In this document: piece by piece, positions 7,537 to 15,249 of the stretch | Numbering within the stretch: position 1 is the stretch's first letter | How the letters are laid out: each line of letters starts with the position of its first letter | Assembly (NCBI GenBank): GCA_040388785.1 | Contig: JAZKBD010000025.1 | Span: 25,894-89,893 of the forward strand | DNA from: 66-474 sp040388785 | GTDB lineage: Bacteria > Pseudomonadota > Gammaproteobacteria > Xanthomonadales > Rhodanobacteraceae | DNA length: 64,000 nt | Direction of reading: 5' to 3' | Notes under the pieces: generated by a model | Seen by the model: the letters and a program-made list of their open reading frames with translations, nothing else | The model's database searches: none | What the model was told of the DNA's origin: nothing | Program-made: the position numbers and the translations under genes

Positions 7537-8492
7537 GGCAACTCCGCCAGCGCGGTCAGGCAGAGGTGGTAATGCGCGGCGTCGCTGCCGGGGCCGAGCG
7601 TGCGGCGATCCTCGAGAACCAATGTCCACGGGCGCGCCGCCGTGTACGCGTCGCACACCCAACCCGCCAAGCGCGAGATGCGCGTTTCGCGGTCGAGGCC
7701 GGACAGGTCGCGCCAGTCGAAGCGCAGCGGTTGCCCCGGCGCGGCGCGATCGAATTCGCGCACCAGCAGATGATCGTGGCGGGCGCTGGCCTTCCACGCG
7801 ACGTGCCGGATCGGATCGCCCACGTGGTATTCGCGCAGCCCCGCGAACTCGTCGCCGCCGGCGGTGCGTTCGCGCGGGTCGTCGTGATGCGACGGCGGGC
7901 GGCCATCGCGCAGGATGCGCGGATAAACGAGCACGTATTGATCCGGCGTGATCCAGCTCCACGCCCGGAACAAGCCGAACGGCAGCGTGCTGGAAAAGCG
8001 CAGGCACGGGATCGGCATCCAGCCGCGTGCGTCGGTGGGCGCGGTTGCGGTGGCCCGGCTGACGCCTGCGCGCAGCGGACAGGGTTGCTCGATGTCATCG
8101 AGCGCGACGTGCAGGCCGGGCCGCGCGCGGCCGTCGTCGGCGAAGGCCATGTGGATGGGCAGGCGCGCATCGCAAAAGCCGTGGTCGGCGTGCAGCGAGC
8201 GCAGGGTGAGGTCGTGCAGTTCGCGCCAGGTCAGCAACATGCTGCTGGCAAGCGCGGCGCCGAGCATGCAGGTGAGCAGCAACGCGGCGTTGTTCTGGTA
8301 GTTGAGCGCACCGATCAGCATGGTCGCCAGCAGCACCGCGAAGCCGAGGCCGGCGCGGGTCGGCACGATGTAAACGCGATTGCGGTCGAGCGTGACCGGC
8401 AGCGCTTCCGGCCGCCGTCCGCGTGCCAGCGCGGGCAGCCAGCGCCGGATGCGCGCCGCCAGGCTGTCGCGTTCCCGTATTGCGGCATCCAT
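7533..8492 (-). CDS. DUF58 domain-containing protein (MoxR-associated)
   Basis: 319 residues. Two adjacent membrane helices lie near residues 45-85 (AGLGFAVLLATMLIGALNY, then ALLLTCMLGAALASSMLL). A cytosolic DUF58 domain follows with its signature GLREYHVGDPIRHVAWKASA, a von Willebrand-A-like fold edge. DUF58 proteins always travel with MoxR ATPases and are thought to be their partners. It begins 11 bases after the moxR stop and its own stop overlaps the tgpA GTG, so the three are translated as a unit. Confidence 0.88.
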   Translation of the reverse strand: MDAAIRERDSLAARIRRWLPALARGRRPEALPVTLDRNRVYIVPTRAGLGFAVLLATMLIGALNYQNNAALLLTCMLGAALASSMLLTWRELHDLTLRSLHADHGFCDARLPIHMAFADDGRARPGLHVALDDIEQPCPLRAGVSRATATAPTDARGWMPIPCLRFSSTLPFGLFRAWSWITPDQYVLVYPRILRDGRPPSHHDDPRERTAGGDEFAGLREYHVGDPIRHVAWKASARHDHLLVREFDRAAPGQPLRFDWRDLSGLDRETRISRLAGWVCDAYTAARPWTLVLEDRRTLGPGSDAAHYHLCLTALAELP

Positions 8493-8503
8493 CTGGTTTT
8501 CGC

Positions 8504-9454
8504 CTACTCGACGGCGACGGTTTCCAGCAGCGACTGCGCCAGCGCGTCACGCGCCAAGGTGCGGGCCGGAATCAGGCGATGGCCGGCGATGGCGACGAAC
8601 ACTGCCTGCACGTCTTCCGGCAACGTGTAATCGCGATCGCCCAGCAACGCCCAGGCACGCGCGCAGGCGAGCAGCGCCAATCCCGCACGCGGTGACAAGC
8701 CGGTGCGGATGTCGGGATGCTTGCGGCTGGCGGTGACCAGCGCCTGCACGTAATCGAGCAGCGCGGGGCTGGCGGTGACGGCGCGGGCCTGCTGGCGCAG
8801 CGTCATGATGTCGGGACCGGACAGGCGCGCGGTCATGCGTTCCAGCATCACGCCGCGATCCTCGCCGGTCAGCAGGCGGCGTTCGGCATCCGCGTCGGGA
8901 TAATCCAGCGAGATGCGCAGCATGAAGCGGTCGAGTTGCGAATCGGGCAGCGGATAGGTGCCGGCCATGTCCAGCGGGTTCTGGGTCGCGACCACGAAGA
9001 ACGGCTCGGGCAGCGCGCGGCTCGCGCCATCCACCGTGACCTGGCTTTCGGCCATCGCTTCAAGCAAGGCGCTTTGCGTTTTCGGCGTGGCGCGATTGAT
9101 TTCGTCGGCCAGCAGCAGTTGCGCGAAGATCGGACCGGGCTGGAAACGGAACGCGCCGCTGTCGCGATCGAACACGCTGACGCCCATGATGTCGGTGGGC
9201 AGCAGGTCGGAGGTGAACTGGATGCGCCGGAAACTCAGGCCCAGCGTGGTCGCCAGCGCATGGGCCAGCGTGGTCTTGCCGACGCCCGGGACGTCTTCCA
9301 CCAGCAAGTGCCCGCCGGCCAGCAGGCAGGCGAAAGCCATCCGGATCGGCTGGTTCTTGCCGACCAGCACATCGTTGACCTGCGCAATCGCGGCATCGAG
9401 GCGCTGCCGCGTCAGGTTGTCGGCCTTGGTGGCGGCGGCGAAGTTCTGGTCCAT
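8504..9454 (-). CDS. MoxR-family AAA+ ATPase
   Basis: 316 residues. AAA_3-type chaperone-like ATPase. Walker A DVPGVGKT at 54-61, Walker B LLLADEINR at about 113-121, sensor 1 in VVATQNPLDMAGTYPLP, and the sensor 2 lid near the C-terminus (GLSPRAGLALLACARAWA). MoxR proteins help assemble or activate metal enzymes and envelope complexes with their DUF58/VWA partners. First gene of the moxR-DUF58-tgpA operon; a divergent or overlapping promoter for it must lie in 9455-9510. Confidence 0.93.
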   Translation of the reverse strand: MDQNFAAATKADNLTRQRLDAAIAQVNDVLVGKNQPIRMAFACLLAGGHLLVEDVPGVGKTTLAHALATTLGLSFRRIQFTSDLLPTDIMGVSVFDRDSGAFRFQPGPIFAQLLLADEINRATPKTQSALLEAMAESQVTVDGASRALPEPFFVVATQNPLDMAGTYPLPDSQLDRFMLRISLDYPDADAERRLLTGEDRGVMLERMTARLSGPDIMTLRQQARAVTASPALLDYVQALVTASRKHPDIRTGLSPRAGLALLACARAWALLGDRDYTLPEDVQAVFVAIAGHRLIPARTLARDALAQSLLETVAVE

Positions 9455-9510
9455 GCCTGTTCCGGTGATTGAGCGCCGAAGAGTGTACGACGGCGCGCGT
9501 CGCGGCCGCG

Positions 9511-10095
9511 TCAGGGCAGGGGAAAGCCCGCTTCGCGCAGAAGCGTGGCCAACGCGATCAGCGGCAATCCCACCAACGCGGTCGGGTCGGTGCTTTCGAT
9601 GCGCTCGAACAGGGCAATGCCCGCGGCTTCGGACTTGAAGCTGCCCGCGCAGTCGAGCGGGCGTTCGCGTTCCAGATAGCGGTCGATCTCCGCATCGGTG
9701 AGCTGGCGGAAAAAGACTCGGGTGTGGTCAAGTGCCGAGCGGCTGCGCGCGCTGCGCGTATCGAACACGCAGAGTCCCGTAAAGAAATCGACGTATTTTC
9801 CGCTGCTTGCACGCAGTTGTTCGCGCGCAACCTCGATGCTGCCGGGCTTGTGCAGCACCGACCCGCCGAGCGCAGCGACCTGGTCGGAACCGATCACCAG
9901 CGCATCGCGGAGGTTCGCTGCGGCGGCACGCGCCTTGGCTTCGCTCAGCCTGGCCGCGCGTGCGTGCGGCGTTTCATTCCGCAGCGGCGTTTCGTCGACG
10001 TCCGGCCCGACCTGTTCGAAATCATCGATGATGCGACGCAGCAATCCGACCCGGTAGCGCGAAGTCGAGCCGAGCACGATCCGGGGCACGCTCAT
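9511..10095 (-). CDS. yceF: Maf-family nucleotide pyrophosphatase, YceF type (7-methyl-GTP)
   Basis: 194 residues from ATG 10095. Maf proteins hydrolyse modified or non-canonical nucleoside triphosphates. The match is to the YceF subgroup: VLGSTSRYR at 7-15, VDETP at 33-37, GSDQVA at 69-74 with the catalytic Asp71, CAGSFKSEAAGIALFERIE and TALVGLPLIAL. E. coli YceF prefers 7-methyl-GTP. The start overlaps the upstream gene's stop (ATGA). In E. coli yceF neighbours yceD-rpmF, and here yceD-rpmF are next door on the opposite strand. Confidence 0.9.
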   Translation of the reverse strand: MSVPRIVLGSTSRYRVGLLRRIIDDFEQVGPDVDETPLRNETPHARAARLSEAKARAAAANLRDALVIGSDQVAALGGSVLHKPGSIEVAREQLRASSGKYVDFFTGLCVFDTRSARSRSALDHTRVFFRQLTDAEIDRYLERERPLDCAGSFKSEAAGIALFERIESTDPTALVGLPLIALATLLREAGFPLP

Positions 10096-10556
10096 GGTTG
10101 CTGGGAAAGGTCTTCGATCTTTTCGCGCACCGCGGTTTCCAGCGCGCGTTGTGCAGTATCCAGCTCGCGCAGTTGCTGGCCCAGCGCGCCGCGTGCCTTG
10201 CCCATCGCGGTGACCGCCGCATCCAGTTCGCGCTGGCTGGCGTTTTCGGCTTCGTCGCGCAGCCACAGGCGATGCGCCAGCAACTCGCGCAGCGCGGCGT
10301 CGATCGCGAGTTTGGCGTGGGCTTCGCCCGCCGCGGGCTGGCTGGGTCCGAGCGACATCGAGGCGTGCGCGCGCTGCAGGCGCTGGCGGCATTCCTTGAG
10401 GTCGTGCTCGATGCCGTCGGCCTCGAGATAAAGCGTGCGCAGCGTGCGCTGGTGCCGCATCTGCCGCAACAGCAGCCACACGACCACCGCGCAGGCGATG
10501 ACCGCCACCAGCGCGGGCAGGAGGATGGCGAGCAGGGTGGCGGAGGGGGAAGGCAA
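10092..10556 (-). CDS. Hypothetical membrane-anchored coiled-coil protein
   Basis: About 154 residues; family not recognised. One N-terminal membrane segment (TLLAILLPALVAVIACAVVVWLLL, shown here only to mark its extent at about 9-32) precedes a highly charged Ala/Arg/Glu/Gln helix to the end, with heptad-like spacing that suggests a coiled coil. Its stop overlaps the yceF start, so it is real and co-transcribed. The start is uncertain: no ATG lies in frame near the membrane helix. TTG 10556 is chosen because it gives a minimal leader; an upstream CTG/GTA context is possible. Confidence 0.55.
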   Translation of the reverse strand: MPSPSATLLAILLPALVAVIACAVVVWLLLRQMRHQRTLRTLYLEADGIEHDLKECRQRLQRAHASMSLGPSQPAAGEAHAKLAIDAALRELLAHRLWLRDEAENASQRELDAAVTAMGKARGALGQQLRELDTAQRALETAVREKIEDLSQQP

Positions 10557-10667
10557 ACGGGAACCGTGCGGACGGGATACCAGGGAATGGCAAGCATGAT
10601 ACGGGCCAATCTGTCGGCGTGCCCGGCGGTTGACTTTGTGCAGTGCGGAATCTAGCATTCCGCGCTT

Positions 10668-11207
10668 ATGTCCGCGTCGCTGCCAGCTTCCGTGGACGCC
10701 GAACGCATGGTGTCCGGGCGGCGGTCGTTCCAGGGTGTCCTGCCGGTCGCGGAGTTGCCGCGGCTGGTCGAGGCGCTGGCGGAGGATTCCGGCGAGATTG
10801 CCTACGATCTCGATTTCGAGCAGGGCGAACTCGGCGACCCCGAGTTGCATGTTCGATTGGCTGCGCGGCTGACGCTGGAATGCCAGCGTACGCTGCAGCC
10901 GTTCGAATGGCCCGTCGAGATCGATTCGCGACTGGGGTTGCTGGCCAACGAAGACGATGCGGCGGCATTGCCGGAGCAGTGCGAGCCGTTGCTGCTGGAG
11001 CATGGAACGCTGCAGCCGCGCAAGGTGATCGAGGATGAATTGTTGTTGGCGCTGCCGCTGGTTCCCGTGAAGCCCGGCAGCGAAATCCCGCAGGGCAGCT
11101 GGAATGCGCCCGTGCAGGCGCCGCAGGATGCGGAACGCGGGGAAGCAGTGACGCATCCGTTCGCGGACCTGCGCAAGCTGCTGGAAGGCCGCGGGAAACA
11201 CCGCTAA
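10668..11207 (+). CDS. yceD: YceD (DUF177) family protein
   Basis: 179 residues. DUF177 proteins sit beside rpmF and help 23S rRNA accumulation in some organisms. Typical features: VSGRRSFQGVLPVAELPRL near the start, the internal Cys in RLTLECQRTLQPFEWPVEID, the EDELLLALPLVPVKPGSE segment and HPFADLRKLLE at the end. It lies 153 bp upstream of rpmF, separated by two hairpins. Confidence 0.9.
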   Translation: MSASLPASVDAERMVSGRRSFQGVLPVAELPRLVEALAEDSGEIAYDLDFEQGELGDPELHVRLAARLTLECQRTLQPFEWPVEIDSRLGLLANEDDAAALPEQCEPLLLEHGTLQPRKVIEDELLLALPLVPVKPGSEIPQGSWNAPVQAPQDAERGEAVTHPFADLRKLLEGRGKHR

Positions 11208-11222
11208 GGAAGGTCTGGTCAC

Positions 11223-11258
11223 GGCCGTTCACCCTTCGATACCTCAGGGCGAACGGCC
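11223..11258. repeat. Hairpin 1 of a complementary-loop pair upstream of rpmF
   Basis: Stem GGCCGTTCACCC / GGGCGAACGGCC (12 bp, one mismatch) with the 12-base loop TTCGATACCTCA. Sits just after yceD. The loop is the exact reverse complement of the loop of hairpin 2 (11271-11296). It could act as a yceD transcript end, but no T tract follows. Confidence 0.6.
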
Positions 11259-11270
11259 AAAATTGATCCC

Positions 11271-11296
11271 TTCGTGGTGAGGTATCGAACCACGAA
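11271..11296. repeat. Hairpin 2 of a complementary-loop pair upstream of rpmF
   Basis: Stem TTCGTGG / CCACGAA (7 bp) with the 12-base loop TGAGGTATCGAA, fully complementary to the loop of hairpin 1. The pair could kiss, or refold into one long helix across 11235-11289. It may be an inverted doublet of a dispersed repeat. Confidence 0.6.
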
Positions 11297-11360
11297 CAGG
11301 ACCACGCACGATCAGGGCACGCGCCCGGTTCTGCGTGAACAAACCGTCAGGAGAGCCGTC

Positions 11361-11555
11361 ATGGCCGTTGCAAAGAGTCGCAAATCCCCTTCCCGCCGTG
11401 GCATGCGCCGCGCGCACGACGCGCTGGACCAGGTCCAGCTCGCCACCGATCCGACCTCGGGCGAGATCCATCGTCGCCACCACATCACCAAGGACGGCTA
11501 TTACCGTGGCCGCAAGGTGATCGAGGACAAGCAGGCGGTCGTCGACGAGGATTGA
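11361..11555 (+). CDS. rpmF: 50S ribosomal protein L32
   Basis: 64 residues, normal for L32. The start at 11361 is set by MAVAKSRKSPSRRGMRRAHD, the conserved N-terminus, and by a CAGGAGA ribosome-binding site 6 bases upstream; an earlier in-frame ATG at 11274 is ignored. STDP/ATDP-type TSGEIHRRHHITKDGYY follows as in proteobacterial L32. The zinc-type Cys found in some L32 proteins are absent, as usual in this group. It heads the fatty-acid synthesis cluster, as in most bacteria. Confidence 0.95.
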   Translation: MAVAKSRKSPSRRGMRRAHDALDQVQLATDPTSGEIHRRHHITKDGYYRGRKVIEDKQAVVDED

Positions 11556-11586
11556 CCTCGTTGGCCGCAATGCTGTCGACCGACGT

Positions 11587-11617
11587 ACGGCGCTCGCGGG
11601 CGCCGTCGCCGGTTTTT
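11587..11617 (+). terminator. Probable intrinsic terminator/attenuator after rpmF
   Basis: ACGGCGC-TCGCGG-GCGCCGT stem, then CGCCGG and TTTTT. It sits between rpmF and fabH. If it works only partly, it would set the high rpmF to low fabH expression ratio. Confidence 0.55.
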
Positions 11618-11677
11618 GTGTGCACGGTTTTCGTGTGTGCAGCGCCTGACCGCGCTGCCTGAAACAAGGGGTTCGTT

Positions 11678-12646
11678 TTGAAATACGCCCGCATCCTCGC
11701 CACCGGCAGCGCGCTGCCGGAACGCATCGTCACCAACGCCGACCTCGAGAAGATGGTCGACACCAGCGACGAATGGATCCGCACGCGCACCGGCATCCGC
11801 GAGCGCCGCGTGGCGGCCGACGGCGAAACCACGGGGGACCTCGCGTTGCGGGCCGCGCAGCAGGCCTTGCAGGATGCCGGCGTCAAGGCCTCCGACCTCG
11901 ACATGGTGATCCTCGGGACCACCACTCCGGACCTCGTGTTTCCGGCCACCGCGTGCCTGATCCAGAACCGGCTGGGCGCGAATGGCTGCATGGCGTTCGA
12001 CGTCAACGCCGCGTGTTCGGGTTTCGTATACGCGCTGGGCGTCGCCAACAATTTCGTACGCGCCGGGCAGGTGAAGCGCGCGCTGGTGATGGGCGCCGAA
12101 ACGCTCACCCGCATGGTCGACTGGAGCGAGCGCGAATCCTGCGTGCTGTTCGGCGACGGCGCGGGCGCGGTGGTGCTGGAAGCCTCCGACGAACCAGGCA
12201 TCCTCGCCACCTGCCTGCACGCCGACGGCGGCTACAAGGATCTCTTGTACAACCCGGTCGGCGTTTCGGTGGGCTTCAAGGACGAGAAGAACCACGGCGT
12301 GCGCATCGCCATGCGCGGGCGCGAAGTGTTCAAGGTCGCCGTCAAGACGCTCGACTCGCTGGTGGGTGAAACGCTGGCCGCAGCCGGCATGCACGAACCC
12401 GAAGTGGACTGGCTGATTCCGCACCAGGCCAACCTGCGCATCATCGAGGCCACCGCCAAGCGCCTCGGGATATCGATGGAGCGCGTGATCGTGACCGTCG
12501 ACAAGCACGCCAACACCTCGTCGGGTTCGGTGCCGCTGGCGCTGGATACCGCGGTGCGTTCCGGGCGCGTGAAGCGCGGGCAGAACCTGTTGCTGGAAGC
12601 GTTCGGCGGCGGTTTCACTTGGGCGTCCGCGATGGTGAGGTATTGA
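11678..12646 (+). CDS. fabH: Beta-ketoacyl-ACP synthase III
   Basis: 322 residues. Starts fatty-acid synthesis by condensing an acyl-CoA with malonyl-ACP. The catalytic triad is present: Cys113 (NAACSGF), His249 (IPHQANLRI) and Asn279 (HANTSSGS), with the C-terminal GGGFTWAS motif. It follows rpmF directly; plsX, which lies between these two in many bacteria, is not here. In xanthomonads FabH enzymes that accept branched primers also shape DSF-type signals, but specificity cannot be read here. Confidence 0.96.
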   Translation: MKYARILATGSALPERIVTNADLEKMVDTSDEWIRTRTGIRERRVAADGETTGDLALRAAQQALQDAGVKASDLDMVILGTTTPDLVFPATACLIQNRLGANGCMAFDVNAACSGFVYALGVANNFVRAGQVKRALVMGAETLTRMVDWSERESCVLFGDGAGAVVLEASDEPGILATCLHADGGYKDLLYNPVGVSVGFKDEKNHGVRIAMRGREVFKVAVKTLDSLVGETLAAAGMHEPEVDWLIPHQANLRIIEATAKRLGISMERVIVTVDKHANTSSGSVPLALDTAVRSGRVKRGQNLLLEAFGGGFTWASAMVRY

Positions 12647-12650
12647 ATTC

Positions 12651-12671
12651 GGGACCCGGGACTCGGGACCC
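12651..12671. repeat. GGGACCC-type tandem motif, left arm
   Basis: Repeats of GGGACCC/GGGACTC directly after the fabH stop. The same motif in inverted orientation occurs at 12796-12827, inside the fabD coding region. Similar simple repeats are scattered in intergenic DNA of this bacterial group (general knowledge, not checked). Confidence 0.6.
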
Positions 12672-12706
12672 GCAAAGCCGGTTCCAAGCGCTGCCGTGTT
12701 GCTGCT

Positions 12707-12732
12707 GGACTGGTACCAACAAGGCGGCTTTG
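12707..12732. repeat. Hairpin in the fabH-fabD spacer
   Basis: ACCAACAA and TTGTTGGT arms around GGCGGCT, flanked by matching bases. It lies 30 bp ahead of the fabD ATG, between the two inverted GGGACCC arrays. Possibly a transcript-stability hairpin in the operon. Confidence 0.45.
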
Positions 12733-12762
12733 TTGGTTCGCACACCATTCTTGAAAATTTCC

Positions 12763-13758
12763 ATGAACAATTTCAGCGCGCAGCAATCCAATGATCGGGT
12801 CCCGGGTACCGGGTCCCCGGTCCCGGGCCTTGCTTTCGTGTTTCCCGGCCAGGGTTCGCAGTCGGTCGGCATGCTGGCCGAACTCGCCGCGGAATTTCCG
12901 CAAGTCCGCGCGGCGTTCGACGAGGCATCGGAAGGCGCCGGCATTGACCTGTGGGCGCTCTCGCAGAGCGGCCCCGAAGCGGAACTCGGCAAGACCGAAC
13001 ACACCCAGCCCGCGTTGCTGGCCGCCAGCATCGCCGTCTGGAACGTGTGGCGCGCGCAGGGCGGCCCGATGCCCGCGCAAGTGGCCGGCCACAGCCTCGG
13101 CGAATATTCGGCGCTGGTTTGCGCGGGCGCGTTGCCGTTGCGCGATGCCGCGGCGCTGGTCGCGGAACGTGGCCGGCTGATGCAGGCTGCGATGCCGGCG
13201 GGCGTCGGTTCGATGGCGGCGGTGCTGGGCGCGGACGATGACGTCATCCGCAACGTCTGCAAGGAAATCTCGAACGGCGAAATCGTCACGCCGGCCAACT
13301 ACAACAGCCCCGGCCAGTTGGTGATCGCAGGGCACGCGGGCGCCGTCGATCGCGCCCTCCAGCGCCTCGGCGAACTGGGCGTGCGCAAGGTCATCAAGCT
13401 TCAGGTATCGGTGCCGTCGCACACGCAGCTCATGCGCGAAGCCGCGCAGCAGTTGGCCGCAAAGATGGCCGAATTGCCGTGGCGGGTGCCGGCAATTCCT
13501 GTGTTGCAGAACGCCGACGCCAAGGCGCACGCCGGCATCGAATTCATCCGCGCGGCGCTGGAACGCCAGTTGTACATGCCGGTGTTGTGGACCGACACCG
13601 TGCAGTCGCTGGTGAAGAACGGCGCCACGAAGATCTTCGAATGCGGCCCCGGCAAGGTGCTCGCGGGCCTTTGCAAGCGCATCGACAAAGCCATCGACGC
13701 GCGTGCGCTGGGAACGCCGGCGGAAATGCAGGCAGCACTCGCGGAGGTCCGGGCATGA
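12763..13758 (+). CDS. fabD: Malonyl-CoA:ACP transacylase
   Basis: 331 residues from ATG 12763, about 20 more than usual. FabD loads malonate onto ACP. Catalytic Ser111 (GHSLGEYSAL), His220 (PSHTQLMRE) and the first motif FVFPGQGSQSVGML are present. The normal protein begins just before LAFVFPGQG. Here the preceding MNNFSAQQSNDRVPGTGSPVPG includes RVPGTGSPVPG, which is encoded by the GGGTCCC repeat array at 12796-12827. No closer in-frame start was found, so the repeat seems to be translated. The stop overlaps fabG (ATGA). Confidence 0.93.
   Translation: MNNFSAQQSNDRVPGTGSPVPGLAFVFPGQGSQSVGMLAELAAEFPQVRAAFDEASEGAGIDLWALSQSGPEAELGKTEHTQPALLAASIAVWNVWRAQGGPMPAQVAGHSLGEYSALVCAGALPLRDAAALVAERGRLMQAAMPAGVGSMAAVLGADDDVIRNVCKEISNGEIVTPANYNSPGQLVIAGHAGAVDRALQRLGELGVRKVIKLQVSVPSHTQLMREAAQQLAAKMAELPWRVPAIPVLQNADAKAHAGIEFIRAALERQLYMPVLWTDTVQSLVKNGATKIFECGPGKVLAGLCKRIDKAIDARALGTPAEMQAALAEVRA
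12796..12827. repeat. GGGTCCC-type tandem motif, right arm (within fabD)
   Basis: An array of GGGTCCC/GGGTACC/GGTCCC units that is the inverted counterpart of 12651-12671. It is read through as codons 12-22 of fabD. Confidence 0.6.
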
Positions 13759-14498
13759 CGAACATGTTGCAGGGTGAAATCACGCTGGTCACCGGCGCCA
13801 CGCGCGGCATCGGTGCCGCGATCGCGGACGAACTGGCCGCGCAGGGCGCGAAGGTGATCGGCACCGCGACTTCGGAGGCGGGTGCGCAGGCCATCGCGCA
13901 ACGATTGTCCGCGCACGGCGGCGAAGGCCGCGTGCTGAACGTCACCGACGGCGCCGCGGTGGACGGATTGATCGAGGCGATCGTGAAGGAACACGGCGGC
14001 CTTTCGATCCTGGTCAACAACGCGGGCATCACCCGCGACCAGTTGCTGATGCGCATGAAGGACGAAGACTGGCAGGCCATCCTCGATACCAACCTCACCT
14101 CGGTGTATCGCACCTCGAAAGCCGTGATGCGCACGATGATGAAGGCGCGCCGCGGCCGCATCATCAACATCGGCTCGGTGGTCGGCGTGACCGGCAATCC
14201 GGGCCAGACCAATTACGCCGCGGCCAAGGCCGGCATCATCGCGTTCTCGAAATCGCTGGCACGCGAAGTCGGCTCGCGCGGCATCACCGTCAACGTGGTG
14301 GCGCCGGGTTTCATCGACACCGACATGACCCGCGCGCTCAGCGAGGATCAACGCAAGGCACTGGAGGGCACCATCGCGCTGGGCCGGCTGGGCGAGGCGG
14401 CCGACATCGCGCACGCCGTCGCGTTCCTCGCGTCGCCCGCCGCCGCCTACATCACCGGCGAGACCCTGCACGTCAACGGCGGCATGTACATGAGTTGA
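13755..14498 (+). CDS. fabG: 3-oxoacyl-ACP reductase
   Basis: 247 residues. NADPH-dependent SDR that reduces beta-ketoacyl-ACP. Gly motif TGATRGIG (13-20), NNAG (88-91), and catalytic Ser141, Tyr154 and Lys158 in GSVVGVTGNPGQTNYAAAK. C-terminus ETLHVNGGMYMS is standard FabG. The ATG overlaps the fabD stop. A 320-bp spacer with two hairpins separates it from acpP, so acpP probably has its own promoter. Confidence 0.96.
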   Translation: MTNMLQGEITLVTGATRGIGAAIADELAAQGAKVIGTATSEAGAQAIAQRLSAHGGEGRVLNVTDGAAVDGLIEAIVKEHGGLSILVNNAGITRDQLLMRMKDEDWQAILDTNLTSVYRTSKAVMRTMMKARRGRIINIGSVVGVTGNPGQTNYAAAKAGIIAFSKSLAREVGSRGITVNVVAPGFIDTDMTRALSEDQRKALEGTIALGRLGEAADIAHAVAFLASPAAAYITGETLHVNGGMYMS

Positions 14499-14607
14499 TC
14501 GCGGTATTCCGTTCGAAGCGGCTGCTGTGAGAAATCAGGGCATGGAAGGCCGTGGTGGTCTTCCACTGCCGGAAATGGTTTGAGTTCGCGGATAGATCAA
14601 TGGCGCA

Positions 14608-14625
14608 GCGATCAGGGATGATCGC
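14608..14625. repeat. Short REP-like palindrome (copy 3)
   Basis: GCGATCA-GGGA-TGATCGC, a perfect 7-bp stem. It matches copy 2 (1830-1847, opposite strand) through stem, loop and a few flanking bases. Confidence 0.45.
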
Positions 14626-14671
14626 ACTCGATATGACCCTCGGAACCGGGTAATATGCCGCCTTTCGTGTA

Positions 14672-14694
14672 GTGATCCACAGGTCAGGGATCAC
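14672..14694. repeat. Hairpin upstream of acpP
   Basis: GTGATCC-ACAGGTCAG-GGATCAC, a perfect 7-bp inverted repeat 125 bp before acpP. It could be an operator or a transcript element; nothing in the sequence decides. Confidence 0.35.
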
Positions 14695-14818
14695 CCCACC
14701 GGCCCTTCGGGGTCTTGCTTGAAAACCTGTACCGTGCGGCCCGAGCGGGTGCGCGCGGGTCAAGTGGGGAAGGGTTTGCAGCCCGACCTCGAACGCACAT
14801 CCCGGGAGGCACTGTCTC

Positions 14819-15058
14819 ATGAGCAGCATCGAAGAGCGCGTCAAGAAGATCGTGGTCGATCAATTGGGGGTCAAGGAAGAGGACGTCACGCCGAACGCCT
14901 CGTTCGTCGACGACCTGGGCGCGGACTCGCTGGATACGGTCGAGCTGGTGATGGCGCTCGAAGAGGAATTCGAAACCGAAATTCCCGACGAGGAAGCCGA
15001 GAAGATCACCACCGTCCAGCAGGCGGTCGATTACATCAAGGCGCACGTCAAGTCCTGA
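14819..15058 (+). CDS. acpP: Acyl carrier protein
   Basis: 79 residues, very acidic. Carries growing acyl chains on a 4'-phosphopantetheine attached to Ser37 in GADSLDTVEL. Helix I MSSIEERVKKIVVDQLGV and the DEEAEKITTVQQAVDYI end are standard AcpP. It lies between fabG and fabF, as in most gammaproteobacteria. A strong hairpin follows. Confidence 0.97.
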   Translation: MSSIEERVKKIVVDQLGVKEEDVTPNASFVDDLGADSLDTVELVMALEEEFETEIPDEEAEKITTVQQAVDYIKAHVKS

Positions 15059-15110
15059 ACTTGACCGCGCATGCCTGCGGGCGGCGCAACGACGTGCCAT
15101 GCGGCAACCC

Positions 15111-15144
15111 GAAAGCTGCGCCTCACGTGCGCAGCTTTCGCTTT
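15111..15144 (+). terminator. Intrinsic terminator/attenuator after acpP
   Basis: GAAAGCTGCGC-CTCACGT-GCGCAGCTTTC, an 11-bp perfect stem followed by GCTTTGTT. It would end most acpP transcripts and explain the high acpP to fabF ratio. Confidence 0.75.
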
Positions 15145-15249
15145 GTTGGGCCATGGACAATGCGTTGGCGTATGGCGCCCCCTTGCGCGCGAACGTCCTC
15201 CAACATCGCGCGAAGCGCGACCTGAAGAACAAGGCAACTCGGAGTTCCC

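Larger units (their letters stand above)
14499..14818. other. fabG-acpP intergenic region (320 bp)
   Basis: No convincing gene. It holds the palindrome GCGATCA-GGGA-TGATCGC (14608-14625), a second hairpin GTGATCC...GGATCAC (14672-14694), and a TAATAT hexamer (14651-14656) that could be a -10 element, although no good -35 was found 16-18 bases before it. The acpP ribosome-binding site CGGGAGG lies about 10 bases before its ATG. This spacing fits a separate strong acpP promoter. Confidence 0.6.
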
